A stretch of 64,000 nucleotides of DNA, taken from NCBI GenBank assembly GCA_902575065.1, contig CACGPU010000001.1, positions 184,372 to 248,371 on the forward strand. Direction: 5' to 3'. The stretch is from an uncultured Alphaproteobacteria bacterium. Its GTDB lineage: Bacteria; Pseudomonadota; Alphaproteobacteria; HIMB59. The notes under the pieces are model-generated. The model ran no database searches, was not told where the DNA came from, and saw only the letters and a program-made list of their open reading frames with translations. Position 1 is the first letter of the stretch. Every line of letters starts with the position of its first letter. Of the stretch, positions 23,175-34,410 are shown one piece after another. Both the position numbers and the translations under genes were made by a program.

Positions 23175-24021
23175 TAAGACCAACAACACCAATGAAAGTT
23201 AAAGAGATGCCTAAAGTTTGAATTTTAGATATTTTTTCTTTTAAAACTAGTCTAGCCAATAAAACTGTTACAAGACCAAAACCTGAAGAAATGACTACTG
23301 CAATACTCACTTTGTCAAAAGCATATGCTGAGACCAAACAAAAATAACCTGTGGTTTCTAATATTCCTTGAAAAAATAAAATAGGAACTGCTTTCTTTGT
23401 TAGAGTTATTTTAGACTTCATAAAAAATAATAAAGAAGCAATACCCAATAAGCTAAAAAATCTTACATAAATAACAGCCTCAATTGGATCTAAAGAATTA
23501 GAGGCCTCTTGAGAAAAAATAAGACCCAAAGCAAGCATGCCACTGGCCATAAATGACACAATCAGAGACTCTTTTATCTGTTTTTTTGACAAACCTAGGC
23601 TTTCTTTAAAACTATCAGCGCTTATGGATACAAATATTGCGCCGGATATTACAACAAGTGTGGCAATCCATTGAGTAAGTGTGGGTTCACTTCCTAAAAA
23701 AAATCTAATAACAAAAACAAAAAAGGGATTGGTTGCTGTTATCGAGGCTACAATTGACACTGGTCCCATTTGGAGACCTCTGTACAAACAAAGAAGTCCA
23801 AACATTATTAGAATTCCTGATAGGAAACTATTACTTAGACCAATCGCATTTGGAGAAAGACCACTTCCAAAAAAATAAAATAAAATTAAATAAAATATTG
23901 AGCCAACAACCAGCATCCAAAAAAGTGAATTTTTAAATCCAACTTCCTTAGATGAAAATCTTGCTAAAAAATCTCCAACACCAAAACTAAAAGCTGAGAG
24001 AATGCCCAATAAGATTGCCAT
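23167..24021 (-). CDS. EamA/DMT-superfamily transporter
   Basis: Multiple TM segments, EamA-like repeat ending VLKEKISKIQTLGISLTFIGVVGL. Confidence 0.8.
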   Translation of the reverse strand: MAILLGILSAFSFGVGDFLARFSSKEVGFKNSLFWMLVVGSIFYLILFYFFGSGLSPNAIGLSNSFLSGILIMFGLLCLYRGLQMGPVSIVASITATNPFFVFVIRFFLGSEPTLTQWIATLVVISGAIFVSISADSFKESLGLSKKQIKESLIVSFMASGMLALGLIFSQEASNSLDPIEAVIYVRFFSLLGIASLLFFMKSKITLTKKAVPILFFQGILETTGYFCLVSAYAFDKVSIAVVISSGFGLVTVLLARLVLKEKISKIQTLGISLTFIGVVGLTI

Positions 24022-24036
24022 CGATATAACTAAAAT

Positions 24037-24372
24037 CTAAACGTGAAAACTCTCACCACAACCGCATTCACTAGTCTGATTAGGATTTTTAAAAATAAAC
24101 CTTTCTCCAAATTCTTCTTTAATAAAGTCCATTTCTGTGCCTATTACATACATAACTGCTTTGTCCTCAATATAAAGAGGAAACTTGTAATCATTGACTA
24201 GCTCACAACCTTGTATGTTATCATTACTCACATACTCCATTGTATAACTCAATCCCGCACAACCTTTAGTGCTTAAGCCAATCTTTAAACCAATAGCATT
24301 ACTATTATTAACTAATAATTTAGAAATTTGTTCTTCAGCAGTTTTGGATAATGAAAATAATGGACTGGTCAT
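24037..24372 (-). CDS. sufA: Iron-sulfur assembly A-type scaffold (SufA/IscA)
   Basis: KGCAGLSYTM ... CGCGESFHV cysteine pattern; downstream of suf genes. Confidence 0.88.
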   Translation of the reverse strand: MTSPLFSLSKTAEEQISKLLVNNSNAIGLKIGLSTKGCAGLSYTMEYVSNDNIQGCELVNDYKFPLYIEDKAVMYVIGTEMDFIKEEFGERFIFKNPNQTSECGCGESFHV

Positions 24373-24373
24373 A

Positions 24374-24763
24374 CTAAAAACCTAAAGCTAACTTTGCATT
24401 TTCACTCATCATATCTTTATTCCATGGTGGTTGAAAGGTTAGTTTTATACTGACTTGTCCTATATCATTTAGTTCATGAACTTTTTTAGCGACCTCTAAT
24501 GGAAAACTATCAGCAACTGGACAGTTAACTGTTGTCAGTGTCATGATAATTTTAATATTGTTAAAATTATCTATTGATATGTCGTAAATTAAACCAAGAT
24601 CATAAATATTCATATCCATTTCAGGATCTTTTATATCTGTGAGAACTTTGATTATATGATCATTTGTTAATGTCACTGACTGTGATGACGATTTTTCTCC
24701 GTAAGTAATTTCACCTTCAGAATTTACTTTTGGCATAAAGTCAGAGAGTGTTTTATTATCCAT
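24374..24763 (-). CDS. sufT: SUF system protein SufT-like (MIP18/DUF59 family)
   Basis: LTDIKDPEMDMNIYDLGLIYDI ... MTLTTVNCPVADSFP; suf operon. Confidence 0.87.
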   Translation of the reverse strand: MDNKTLSDFMPKVNSEGEITYGEKSSSQSVTLTNDHIIKVLTDIKDPEMDMNIYDLGLIYDISIDNFNNIKIIMTLTTVNCPVADSFPLEVAKKVHELNDIGQVSIKLTFQPPWNKDMMSENAKLALGF

Positions 24764-24766
24764 AGC

Positions 24767-25975
24767 TTATTGAAGAAGTTTTAGAGTTTTTTTCAAAGAG
24801 TCTATAAAATGATCAATATCATTAAGATCGTTATAAATACCAAAAGAGACTCTGCAAGAACCAGGGATACCTAACTTTTTCATAAATGGTTGGCAACAAT
24901 GGTGACCTCCTCTAATCATAATACCATACTGGTCAAGAAAAGTGGCAATATCATTAAAATTTTGGTTTTTAATATTAAAAGAAACAATCGATGTAGCATT
25001 TCCATCTTCATTAGAGCCATATATATCTACTTCTTTGAATTCACGTAAAGCTTTAATTAATGTAGATCTGAGTTTTTTTTCATTCAGAAAATAGTCTTGG
25101 TAATTATTATTATTCAAATATTCCATAGCAGTTTTAAAGCCAATTGCTGCCTCAATTGAAGGCGTACCCGGTTCAAATTTATTGGGTAACATAGCATAGG
25201 AAAAATCATTAGATGAAACTTCATTGATCATCCCTCCTCCAAGTGTTGGAGGATTTAATTTATTTAAAATATCTTCTTTACCATACATAATTCCAATACC
25301 AGATGGACCATAAAGTTTATGAGATGAAAAAGAGTAAAAATCACAATCCAAATCTTTTACGTCAATTTTTAAGTGTGCTATTGATTGACAACCATCAACG
25401 GCAACATAAGTATCTTTATTAATTGATTTTTTAATCTTTTTAATATCAAGTATTTGGCCAGTTACATTTGACATATGTGTTAAAGAGAGAACCTTTGTGT
25501 AGTCATCACAATTATTAATGATATCGTCTTCAGATAAAATGCCATCTTTCGAAATAGGAATTATTTTTAATTCTAAACCTAATTTTTTACATAAGTTCAT
25601 CCAAGGCAAATAATTTGAGTGATGTTCTAATTCAGTTACAACAATCTTATCGCCCTCTTTAAGGTTTTCAGCTAATGAATTAGCAATAATATTTATAGAG
25701 TCAGTAGCCCCTCTTGTAAAAATTATCTCATTTGTAGAATTAGAATTAATAAAACTTTTTGCTACATCTCTAGATTTTTCATATAAATCTGTAGCATCTA
25801 TACTAAGTGAATTCATTCCTCTATGAACATTTTCATAAGAGTTTTCTAAAAATTCAGAAATAGAGTTAATTACTTGTTTGGGTTTCTGAGTGCTTGCTGC
25901 AGAGTCAAGATAAGTAATAGCTTTGTCTCTGATCTTTTTATCTAAAATTGGAAAATCTAATTTAATATTATTCAT
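24767..25975 (-). CDS. sufS: Cysteine desulfurase
   Basis: YLDSAASTQKP, FTRGATDSINIIANSL, SSHKLYGPSGIGIMYG, RGGHHCCQPFM. Confidence 0.96.
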   Translation of the reverse strand: MNNIKLDFPILDKKIRDKAITYLDSAASTQKPKQVINSISEFLENSYENVHRGMNSLSIDATDLYEKSRDVAKSFINSNSTNEIIFTRGATDSINIIANSLAENLKEGDKIVVTELEHHSNYLPWMNLCKKLGLELKIIPISKDGILSEDDIINNCDDYTKVLSLTHMSNVTGQILDIKKIKKSINKDTYVAVDGCQSIAHLKIDVKDLDCDFYSFSSHKLYGPSGIGIMYGKEDILNKLNPPTLGGGMINEVSSNDFSYAMLPNKFEPGTPSIEAAIGFKTAMEYLNNNNYQDYFLNEKKLRSTLIKALREFKEVDIYGSNEDGNATSIVSFNIKNQNFNDIATFLDQYGIMIRGGHHCCQPFMKKLGIPGSCRVSFGIYNDLNDIDHFIDSLKKTLKLLQ

Positions 25976-27072
25976 GATAATAAACTTTCAATTAACTCAT
26001 TTGAATAATTCTTTAACATATCGTCTTTAATTGACTCAATAATCTCAACAATAAATGCTTTTTTTAATATTTTTTTAGCTATTTCGCTATCAATACCTCT
26101 GGACTTAAAATAATAAATTTGCTCGTCATCTAATTTGGAAACAGTAGACCCGTGACTACATTTTACATCATCCGCATAAATTTCAAGTTCTGGTTTATTG
26201 TTGGCTTTCGATATGTCATCTAAAAGCAATGATCTACTCATTTGATATCCATCAGTTTTCTGAGCAATAGAGTCAACATATATCTTTCCTTGAAAGTTTG
26301 TAATAGCGCCCTTTTCAACAATAGATTTAAAAACTTCTCTACTTGATGAAGAAGGCTTTAAATGTTGTATAAAAGAATAATTGTCATTTACACCATAATT
26401 GTTGATATTAAGACCATATAAATCAAAGTTACACTCTTGATTTAATGAAGCATAAAACTCGTTTCTTGTATGGATATTATCTGATTGAAAAGAAACAAAA
26501 TTTAAATATGAGTTGTCTTGTAAATTAGTCTCAAAGTATAAAAAAGATTTATTATTTGAAACATTAAAGTGAACTACATTTAACTTAGAATTATTAAATA
26601 AATCTAAGAAAATTGATTTAGGGTACTCATCATTTGATTTGCTATTAAAAATAATAAGATTGACTTCGTTTGTAGAGGATTTAGATACATGTATGTTCTC
26701 ATTTATTTGAGAAATATCTAAAAATAAATTTCTTTCATCAAATTTATCTAAATTTACAGATTTAGTTTCCCTCTTTACTAAAGAGGAAACTCTAAAAAAG
26801 CTATCTTCATTATTGTAATTCCAGAGATTTAATTTAGCTGTTAAGTCAAATGGATTTGAAATAGAAGAGGTAATATTTTTAGTATTATCTAATAGTTCTG
26901 AAAAATTTATATCTCTAAGTAAGATTTCAGATTTGACATCTTTATGAAGTTGAGCGTATTTATAATTTTCAATTTTAAAATTTTTATATGGGTTTTGATT
27001 ATCTAAGATGTCTTTAGCATATTGAGATACACTTTCAGATTGTATCTTGTCTAAATTTAATACAAGTTCCAT
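25972..27072 (-). CDS. sufD: Fe-S assembly protein SufD
   Basis: C-terminal VKCSHGSTVSKLDDEQIYYFKSRGI; operon position. Confidence 0.93.
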   Translation of the reverse strand: MELVLNLDKIQSESVSQYAKDILDNQNPYKNFKIENYKYAQLHKDVKSEILLRDINFSELLDNTKNITSSISNPFDLTAKLNLWNYNNEDSFFRVSSLVKRETKSVNLDKFDERNLFLDISQINENIHVSKSSTNEVNLIIFNSKSNDEYPKSIFLDLFNNSKLNVVHFNVSNNKSFLYFETNLQDNSYLNFVSFQSDNIHTRNEFYASLNQECNFDLYGLNINNYGVNDNYSFIQHLKPSSSSREVFKSIVEKGAITNFQGKIYVDSIAQKTDGYQMSRSLLLDDISKANNKPELEIYADDVKCSHGSTVSKLDDEQIYYFKSRGIDSEIAKKILKKAFIVEIIESIKDDMLKNYSNELIESLLS

Positions 27073-27818
27073 TAAGCAGTTTGAGATATCTCTTCGTAAC
27101 CTTTTTCTTCTAGCTCTAAAGCTAAAGAGTAATCACCAGATTTTACGATTTTACCATCTGCAATAATATGAACAAAATCAGGCTTTATATAATTTAAAAG
27201 TCTTTGATAATGAGTGATAACTAAGAAAGAATTATCACTATTTCTTAATTTATTTACTCCCTCAGAGACAATTCTTAAGGCATCAATATCTAAACCGGAG
27301 TCTGTTTCATCTAAAATAGCCATTTTGGGACTTAACATAGACATCTGTAAAATTTCTTGTTTCTTTTTTTCACCACCAGAGTAGTTAACATTTAGATCTC
27401 TTTTAAGCATTTCAGTACTTATATTCAATTCTTCTGCTTTTGATTTCATTAATTTAGCAAATTCCAATGCGTCCATTTCACTTTGACCTAAATATTTTCT
27501 TTTAGAATTGATTGCTGTTTTCAAAAAAAATGAAGTTTGCACACCAGGTATCTCCATTGGATATTGAAATGCAAGAAATAATCCCTCGTTTGCTCTTTCA
27601 TCAACATCCAATTCCAATAAATTTTTACCATTGTAATCTATTGTTCCATCATTTATTTCATATTTATCTTTACCGGATAGCACGTAAGAGAGTGTGCTTT
27701 TACCAGAACCGTTAGGGCCCATAAGTGCGTGCACCTCACCTTTATTAATAGATAAATCCAAACCTTTAATTATTTTTTTTTCTTCAATAGAGACATGAAG
27801 GTTTTTAATTTCTAACAT
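27072..27818 (-). CDS. sufC: Fe-S assembly ATPase SufC
   Basis: MGPNGSGKSTLSYVLSG, NVNYSGGEKKKQEILQM, DETDSGLDIDALRIVSEGVN. Confidence 0.97.
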   Translation of the reverse strand: MLEIKNLHVSIEEKKIIKGLDLSINKGEVHALMGPNGSGKSTLSYVLSGKDKYEINDGTIDYNGKNLLELDVDERANEGLFLAFQYPMEIPGVQTSFFLKTAINSKRKYLGQSEMDALEFAKLMKSKAEELNISTEMLKRDLNVNYSGGEKKKQEILQMSMLSPKMAILDETDSGLDIDALRIVSEGVNKLRNSDNSFLVITHYQRLLNYIKPDFVHIIADGKIVKSGDYSLALELEEKGYEEISQTA

Positions 27819-29275
27819 TATCCTACGCTTCCCTCTAAGCTAATTGCGACTAATTTTTGAGCTTCAACAGCAAACTCCATTGGTAAATGTTGAAGTACCT
27901 CTTTACAAAAACCATTCACAATTAACCCCACTGCATCCTCACTGTTTAATCCTCTTTGCTGACAGTAAAATAATTGATCTTCGTTAATTTTTGAGGTTGT
28001 GGCCTCGTGCTCAACCATTGAGTCGGAATTACTTGACTCTATATATGGAACTGTATGAGCTCCACATTGATTACCTATTAATAGAGAGTCACATTGAGTA
28101 AAATTTCTCGCATTTTTGGCTTTCGACAAAATATTTACAAGGCCTCTATATGTATTATTAGCTTTTCCAGCTGAGATGCCTTTCGATATGATTTTAGAAG
28201 ACGTGTTTTTACCAATGTGTATCATTTTTGTGCCAGTGTCAGCTTGTTGCATATTGTTAGTTATGGCTACTGAATAAAATTCTCCTTTTGAGTTATCTCC
28301 TTGTAAAATGCAGCTTGGATATTTCCATGTAATTGCAGATCCTGTCTCGACTTGAGTCCAAGATATTTTAGAATTTTTCCCTCTGCAGGCACCTCTTTTG
28401 GTTACAAAGTTGTAGATGCCTCCCTTACCCTCTTTATCTCCTGGGTACCAGTTTTGAACTGTTGAATACTTAATTTCAGCATTATCTAGGGCAACTAACT
28501 CTACATTAGCAGCATGAAGTTGGTTTTCATCTCTCATTGGTGCAGTACAGCCTTCTAGGTAACTCACATAACTGTCTTTATCAGCAATGATAAGCGTTCT
28601 TTCGAATTGACCTGTATTCATTGCATTAATTCTAAAATATGTTGATAATTCAACTGGGCACCTTACTCCCTCAGGAATGTAAATAAACGATCCATCAGTG
28701 AAAACGGCAGAGTTTAATGCTGCGAAAGAATGATCTGATACTGGAATTACACTTCCTAGATATTTTTTTACTAATTCTGGGTGAGTTTTTACTGCCTCAG
28801 AAATTGAACAAAATACTATACCTAAGTCACTCAGTTGTTTTTTATATGTCGTGGCAACTGATACGGAGTCGAAAACAGCATCAACAGCTATACCAGATAA
28901 CATTTTTTGTTCTTTTAATGGAATACCAAGTTTTTCGTAAGTTTTTAGTATTTCTGGGTCTATTTCATCTAGTGACTTTGGTTTATCTTTTAAACTTTTA
29001 GGTATTGAGTAATAATAACAATCTTGATAATCAATTTCTGGAATATTCAATTTGGCCCATTGAGGCTTCGGTAATTTGTTGAAGACTTTAAATGCATTTA
29101 GTCTCCATTCAAGCATCCACTCTGGTTCATCTTTTTGGGCAGATATGAATTTTATTATTTCTTCATTTAAACCTTTTGGAGGTCGGATCTCGTCTACTTC
29201 AGTAGAAAAACCATATTTGTAATCACTACTACCCAGTGTGTTTACTTGTTTAATTGTTTGTTCTGTAGCTGCCAT
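27818..29275 (-). CDS. sufB: Fe-S assembly protein SufB
   Basis: [45 protein letters not shown]. Confidence 0.97.
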   Translation of the reverse strand: MAATEQTIKQVNTLGSSDYKYGFSTEVDEIRPPKGLNEEIIKFISAQKDEPEWMLEWRLNAFKVFNKLPKPQWAKLNIPEIDYQDCYYYSIPKSLKDKPKSLDEIDPEILKTYEKLGIPLKEQKMLSGIAVDAVFDSVSVATTYKKQLSDLGIVFCSISEAVKTHPELVKKYLGSVIPVSDHSFAALNSAVFTDGSFIYIPEGVRCPVELSTYFRINAMNTGQFERTLIIADKDSYVSYLEGCTAPMRDENQLHAANVELVALDNAEIKYSTVQNWYPGDKEGKGGIYNFVTKRGACRGKNSKISWTQVETGSAITWKYPSCILQGDNSKGEFYSVAITNNMQQADTGTKMIHIGKNTSSKIISKGISAGKANNTYRGLVNILSKAKNARNFTQCDSLLIGNQCGAHTVPYIESSNSDSMVEHEATTSKINEDQLFYCQQRGLNSEDAVGLIVNGFCKEVLQHLPMEFAVEAQKLVAISLEGSVG

Positions 29276-29335
29276 AGGTCTCGATATATATGATAAATAA
29301 GGATTTTTACAAGAAAATACGAGTAAATACCCTAA

Positions 29336-30436
29336 TTAGTTCAGTTTCTGTTTAATAATCCCACCACCTAAAACCCTATCATTATCATACAAAACACAAG
29401 CTTGACCTTTGGTAATTGACTCTGCAGGTTCATCAAACTCAAAAGAGTAGGAAGTAGATTGTTTAATAAGTTTTCCCTTTTTTGGTTCTGATAAAGATCT
29501 AATTTTTGCACTACAAGGGATTTCAACAGTTTTTTTGGAAAGGTCGTACTCTGGCATAATAAAATTCAAATCACCTAATAAAAGGGATTTACCTAACAAA
29601 TCTTTCTTATCACCAACAATTATTTGGTTTTTATCTTTAATGATATCAACAACATAAAGTGGGTCTTCATTTGCTATACCTAAGCCTCTTCTTTGGCCAA
29701 CTGTAAAATTTTGAATACCGTCATGAAAAGATAAAACATTACCTGAAAGGTCGAGTATTTCACCTTTCTTCTTATTTGACTTAATAAATTTTTTATAATC
29801 TCCATCTGGAATGAAACATATATCTTGACTATCCTTCTTGTCATAAACGATAAGACCAAGATCCTCTGCTATTTTTCTAGTTTCTGCTTTAGATATCTCA
29901 CCAAGTGGAAATCTTAGGTAATCTAACTGATCCTGTGTTGTTGCAAATAAAAAATAACTTTGATCCTTCGATTTATCCTCGGCCCTATACATATGGGCAT
30001 CTTTAATATTACCTTTTCTTCTAATGTAATGACCTGTTGCCATACAATCTGCCTCTAATTTTTTTGCAAAGTTCATTAAATCTCTAAACTTAACAGTCTC
30101 ATTACACTTAACACAAGGTATGGGTGTCTCACCATTTTCGTAAGCGTTGATAAAGTAATCGATTACATCTGATTTAAATGTTTTTTCATAATTAAATACA
30201 TAGTGGGGTATATCTAATTTTTGGGCAACTCTTCTAGCGTCATAAATATCAAGACCTGAACAACAAGAACCTTTTTTTGCAGAGTTATTAGAAGTATAAA
30301 GCTGAAGAGTTATACCTATAACATTGTATCCCTCTTTTTTTAATAGACCAGCTGTGACAGAACTGTCCACTCCACCAGACATAGCAACCACCACTGTTGT
30401 GCTTGATGGATCTTTATTAAAACCTAATGAATTCAT
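29336..30436 (-). CDS. mnmA: tRNA 2-thiouridylase MnmA
   Basis: VVVAMSGGVDSSVTAGLLKKEGYNVIG, CVKCNETVKF, DSQDICFIPDGDY, GQRRGLGI. Confidence 0.96.
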   Translation of the reverse strand: MNSLGFNKDPSSTTVVVAMSGGVDSSVTAGLLKKEGYNVIGITLQLYTSNNSAKKGSCCSGLDIYDARRVAQKLDIPHYVFNYEKTFKSDVIDYFINAYENGETPIPCVKCNETVKFRDLMNFAKKLEADCMATGHYIRRKGNIKDAHMYRAEDKSKDQSYFLFATTQDQLDYLRFPLGEISKAETRKIAEDLGLIVYDKKDSQDICFIPDGDYKKFIKSNKKKGEILDLSGNVLSFHDGIQNFTVGQRRGLGIANEDPLYVVDIIKDKNQIIVGDKKDLLGKSLLLGDLNFIMPEYDLSKKTVEIPCSAKIRSLSEPKKGKLIKQSTSYSFEFDEPAESITKGQACVLYDNDRVLGGGIIKQKLN

Positions 30437-30486
30437 TTATAACTTGCTTTTTTTATCAAAAGTAATCTATGATCTCTTCTTTAATT

Positions 30487-31125
30487 ATGCCAGAAGTATT
30501 TATACAAGGTGGCGAAGGTAAACTTCAAGCCAAATACTCACCTAGTGAGCAAGAAAAACCAAATATAGCTATAATTCTTCATCCTAATCCTAAACACGGT
30601 GGAACTATGGACACTAAAGTTAATTATGCTGCATTTAAAGTGATGAAAGATGCTGGTTTTTCAACTTTAAGAATAAATTTTCGTGGTGTTGGCAAGAGTG
30701 ATGGTGCCTTCACTGAGGGAGAGGGAGAGCTAAATGATGCGAGTGTCTCTTTAGATTGGCTCCAAAAAAAAAATGAGGATTTTAGGTCGTGTTGGATTGT
30801 AGGATTCTCCTTTGGTGCATGGATTGGATTTCAAACTCTAATGAGAAGACCAGAAGTAGATGGATTAATTTTAATAGCCCCACCTGTAAATTTGTACGAT
30901 TTTAATTTTTTATCACCCTGTCCTATAAAAACATTGATAGTTAGAGCTGAACAAGATGAAATAGTAAAAAGAGATAATTTAAAAGAATTTTTTGAAACAT
31001 TTAAAAAACAAAAAAATGCAGAAGTTTCAATGGAAACTATCTCAAAATCAAATCACTTATTTGAGGGAAAGCTAGATCCTCTTATGAATACTTTAAATAA
31101 GTATATTCAAAAACACAAAAGCTAA
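30487..31125 (+). CDS. Alpha/beta hydrolase family protein
   Basis: HPNPKHGGTMDTKV, RINFRGVGKSDGAF, VGFSFGAW nucleophile elbow. Confidence 0.85.
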   Translation: MPEVFIQGGEGKLQAKYSPSEQEKPNIAIILHPNPKHGGTMDTKVNYAAFKVMKDAGFSTLRINFRGVGKSDGAFTEGEGELNDASVSLDWLQKKNEDFRSCWIVGFSFGAWIGFQTLMRRPEVDGLILIAPPVNLYDFNFLSPCPIKTLIVRAEQDEIVKRDNLKEFFETFKKQKNAEVSMETISKSNHLFEGKLDPLMNTLNKYIQKHKS

Positions 31126-32171
31126 CACTTTTCACCTAAGTAAATATTTTTTAAAACTTTTGTAGTTTCATAATATGTAGATTGTTTTTTTAGCATATAT
31201 CTTATACCAAGTAATGCCATTCCTTGGGATTCTATAAAATCTCCATCTATTTGGAAATCATCAATTAAAAAAATATTATCAAAATAATTACTGAAAATTT
31301 TTTTTAAAGTTAGATTTTTTCTTCCACCACCCGTTAAAATAATTTTGAATTCTGATTGCGAGGAAATCAAAGAATTAATAGCAAATGGAATAACTTCAAG
31401 CAATGTATAAATTAAATCATTTAAATTTTTATCTTTAATAGAATAATCTATATATTTATGAAAATAATTTCTGTCTAAAGATTTAGGAAGTTTTTCTAAA
31501 AAATACTTGTCACTTATTATTCTCTTAAATAGAACATCAATTTTTTGACCATTATTAGATAATGAACCATCAACATCAAATCTTTCTTTAGTTTTTTCAT
31601 AAATTAAATCATTAACGATGGCATTACCAAAAGAACTATCACCAGCAGTAATTTTTTGGTTATCAATTACAGTTATATTAGTAACACCTCCTATATTCAC
31701 AAAAATAACCTTTTTTAAATCTAGTTGATTAGCTAAGACTCGGTGGAATTCTGGCATTATTGGTGCCCCATTACCACCATTTAACAAATCATTTTTTCTG
31801 AAGTTACATATAACAGGAGAGTTAGTGTTAAATCTAATACTCTTATCAAATAGTTGTATTGAAATTTTTGTTTTTTGATCGTGATATATTGTTTGTCCAT
31901 GCATTGCAATTAAGTCTATTTCGAAATTATTTTTTTTTATAAAATTGTTTATAGAATCCTTATATTCTTGATTTAGCTGGTTTATAACTTTGGTATCGTC
32001 TAAGTATCCTTTCAAAATTACATTACGTAATTTTAATTGCAGATCATCACTATATGGAATGAATTCATTTGATATATCAGTCACATATGAAACTCCATCA
32101 GATTTGACCAAGCTACAATCAATGCCATCTAAAGAAGTACCAGACATGCAACCGAGGGCGATATATTCCAT
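31122..32171 (-). CDS. anmK: Anhydro-N-acetylmuramic acid kinase
   Basis: LGCMSGTSLDGIDCSLV, HGQTIYHD, NIGGVTNITVI, ILTGGGRKNL. Confidence 0.93.
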   Translation of the reverse strand: MEYIALGCMSGTSLDGIDCSLVKSDGVSYVTDISNEFIPYSDDLQLKLRNVILKGYLDDTKVINQLNQEYKDSINNFIKKNNFEIDLIAMHGQTIYHDQKTKISIQLFDKSIRFNTNSPVICNFRKNDLLNGGNGAPIMPEFHRVLANQLDLKKVIFVNIGGVTNITVIDNQKITAGDSSFGNAIVNDLIYEKTKERFDVDGSLSNNGQKIDVLFKRIISDKYFLEKLPKSLDRNYFHKYIDYSIKDKNLNDLIYTLLEVIPFAINSLISSQSEFKIILTGGGRKNLTLKKIFSNYFDNIFLIDDFQIDGDFIESQGMALLGIRYMLKKQSTYYETTKVLKNIYLGEKC

Positions 32172-32204
32172 TTGATATCTATAAAATTATGTTAATTATT
32201 ATAT

Positions 32205-33401
32205 ATGATAGATTATATACAGTTATTTAAAGATAGAAATCTATTCAATCAATGCACTAATGAAATAGAACTTAATAATTTACTCAATAAGAAAAAAATT
32301 ATTTTTTATATTGGATTTGATGCAACTGCTGATGCATTACATGCCGGTAGTCTTGTTCAATTAAGAGCTATTAAGACTCTAATCAAACATGGTCATCAGG
32401 CTATAGTACTATTAGGTGGAGGCACAACAAAAATTGGTGACCCCTCTGGCAAAGATGCCTCAAGACAAATTTTAACTTACGAAACAATCCAAAAAAATAT
32501 TGAGAATTTTAAAAGAATATTTGAACATTATTTTAGAGATTTCAAAGAAAATATAAAATTTATAAATAATGATCAATGGCTTGATAAATTAAATTACATA
32601 GAGTTATTGAGAGATTTGGGAAGTCAAGTTTCAATCAATCGTATGCTTACATTTGAGAGTGTTAAAGAGAGACTTAAAAGAGAGCAATCATTATCATTTT
32701 TAGAATTTAATTACATGATACTCCAAAGTTATGATTTTCTTCACTTAAATAAACATGAAAATTGTGAGTTGCAAATTGGCGGCTCGGATCAATGGGGTAA
32801 TATCGTTTTGGGTATGGAAATTATATCAAAAATAAACAAAAAAGATGCTTTTGGTCTTACTACACCTCTTTTAACTACATCTACAGGTAAGAAGATGGGC
32901 AAGACCGAGCAAGGCGCTGTCTGGATAGATCAAAATAAATACAGTTCTTACGATTTCTTTCAGTATTGGAGAAATGTGGATGATAATGATGTGGAAAAAC
33001 TATTACTTATTTTTAGTGATTTAGATAAAGAAGAAATAAAAATATTAATTAAAGAAGATATCAATAATGCGAAAAAAAAATTAGCATATTTAGTGACAAC
33101 AGATTGTCACTCAGAAAGCTCAGCACAAGAGGCTGAAGAAAAAGCAAGATCAATTTTTGAAAATAATTCTTACGATAATATTGATGAAATTAACTTTAAA
33201 ATAGACTCAAAACTCATAGATACGCTAACATCCAATAGTTCGGTCTCATCAAAATCTGAAGCAAAAAGGCTAATTGAGGGTGGTGGTATAAAGATTGACG
33301 ACGACCAAATTAACGATATTAATCTTACGATTGATAAGTCTTATAACGGAAAAATACTCAAGATTGGTAAAAAAAAATATTTTAAAATTATTGTAAAGTA
33401 A
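32205..33401 (+). CDS. tyrS: Tyrosyl-tRNA synthetase
   Basis: YIGFDATADALHAGSLVQL, GGSDQWGNIVLG, GKKMGKTEQGAVW. Confidence 0.96.
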   Translation: MIDYIQLFKDRNLFNQCTNEIELNNLLNKKKIIFYIGFDATADALHAGSLVQLRAIKTLIKHGHQAIVLLGGGTTKIGDPSGKDASRQILTYETIQKNIENFKRIFEHYFRDFKENIKFINNDQWLDKLNYIELLRDLGSQVSINRMLTFESVKERLKREQSLSFLEFNYMILQSYDFLHLNKHENCELQIGGSDQWGNIVLGMEIISKINKKDAFGLTTPLLTTSTGKKMGKTEQGAVWIDQNKYSSYDFFQYWRNVDDNDVEKLLLIFSDLDKEEIKILIKEDINNAKKKLAYLVTTDCHSESSAQEAEEKARSIFENNSYDNIDEINFKIDSKLIDTLTSNSSVSSKSEAKRLIEGGGIKIDDDQINDINLTIDKSYNGKILKIGKKKYFKIIVK

Positions 33402-34410
33402 TCAATATATCCTTTATAGCATCATTAACAAAATTTAAATCATCTTTGGACTTACCTGCTCCAGCATAGTGACCGTAGCTTGAAGGAATGATACGTAATT
33501 CACCATTTTTAATATTCTTCAATTCAATTTCATTATCCTCTGGGGGGAAGTATAAATCATTTTTACCTGGCATTAAAATACATCGCGCAGTAATAGAGTT
33601 AAGAGCTTTATCAAATTGATTATTAAATTTATTATTGTTGCTAATGTCGTGCTCTTGCCAAGTTCTTATCATCGCTAATAAATCATTTGCATCCTTACGA
33701 TAATAAATTCTATTCCAAAGTTTATCCAAAACTTCTTTTGCATCTTTGTAACCATCGTCGATATATTTTTTTTCCCTAAACCAGTCTTGCCCATGCGCCC
33801 ATCCAGCCCATACTCTTGCCATTGTTGTTTTTCCATTTTGAGGTTGTTTTTCATAATTTCCAGAATTCCAGTTTGGATCTGAAGTCAAAGCAGCATATAC
33901 GCCCTCTAAAAATACATATGTATGCTCTGTGGTTTTAGCATGACCACACATAGAAATCATATTTTCTACCATGTCTGGAAAATATGACGCCCACTCAAAT
34001 GCTTGTTGTCCTCCCATTGACCAACCTATAACTAATTTAATTTTTTCTATGTTAAATATTTCTTTTAGAAGTGCGTATTGTGCTTGCACGTTATCATATA
34101 TTGTAATTAAGGGAAAATTAGGGCCATTAAAGGGTTTTTCTGTATTACTGGGTGAGGATGAAACACCATTACAAAACATATTTGGTATAATGATGAAATA
34201 TTTATCTGGATCTATGGGTAAATTATTACCAATCAGATATCCTTGCTCAAGATGCGTACCAGCATACCTAGTAGGAAATAAAATTACATTTGATTTGTCA
34301 GAATTTAGTTTCCCAAATGCTAAATAATTTAATTGTAAATCTATTATGTCGCCTGATTTTAATTTGAAATTATTTAATTGGTATTTATGTAGTTCCTCTT
34401 TACTAATCAA
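33388..34410 (-). CDS. Alpha/beta hydrolase of the homoserine O-acetyltransferase (MetX)-like family
   Basis: FPTRYAGTHLEQGYLIG, VIGWSMGGQQAFEWASYFPDMVENMI, PGKNDLYFPPEDNE. Confidence 0.8.
   Translation of the reverse strand: MISKEELHKYQLNNFKLKSGDIIDLQLNYLAFGKLNSDKSNVILFPTRYAGTHLEQGYLIGNNLPIDPDKYFIIIPNMFCNGVSSSPSNTEKPFNGPNFPLITIYDNVQAQYALLKEIFNIEKIKLVIGWSMGGQQAFEWASYFPDMVENMISMCGHAKTTEHTYVFLEGVYAALTSDPNWNSGNYEKQPQNGKTTMARVWAGWAHGQDWFREKKYIDDGYKDAKEVLDKLWNRIYYRKDANDLLAMIRTWQEHDISNNNKFNNQFDKALNSITARCILMPGKNDLYFPPEDNEIELKNIKNGELRIIPSSYGHYAGAGKSKDDLNFVNDAIKDILITLQ

Noticed and set aside
31158-31178. GTTTCATAATATG inside anmK resembling half of the operator
   Set aside because: Lacks the right-hand GAAACA arm and is within a coding region
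33971-34327. 118-aa plus-strand ORF opposite the MetX-like gene
   Set aside because: Antisense shadow; the MetX-like protein motifs are clear
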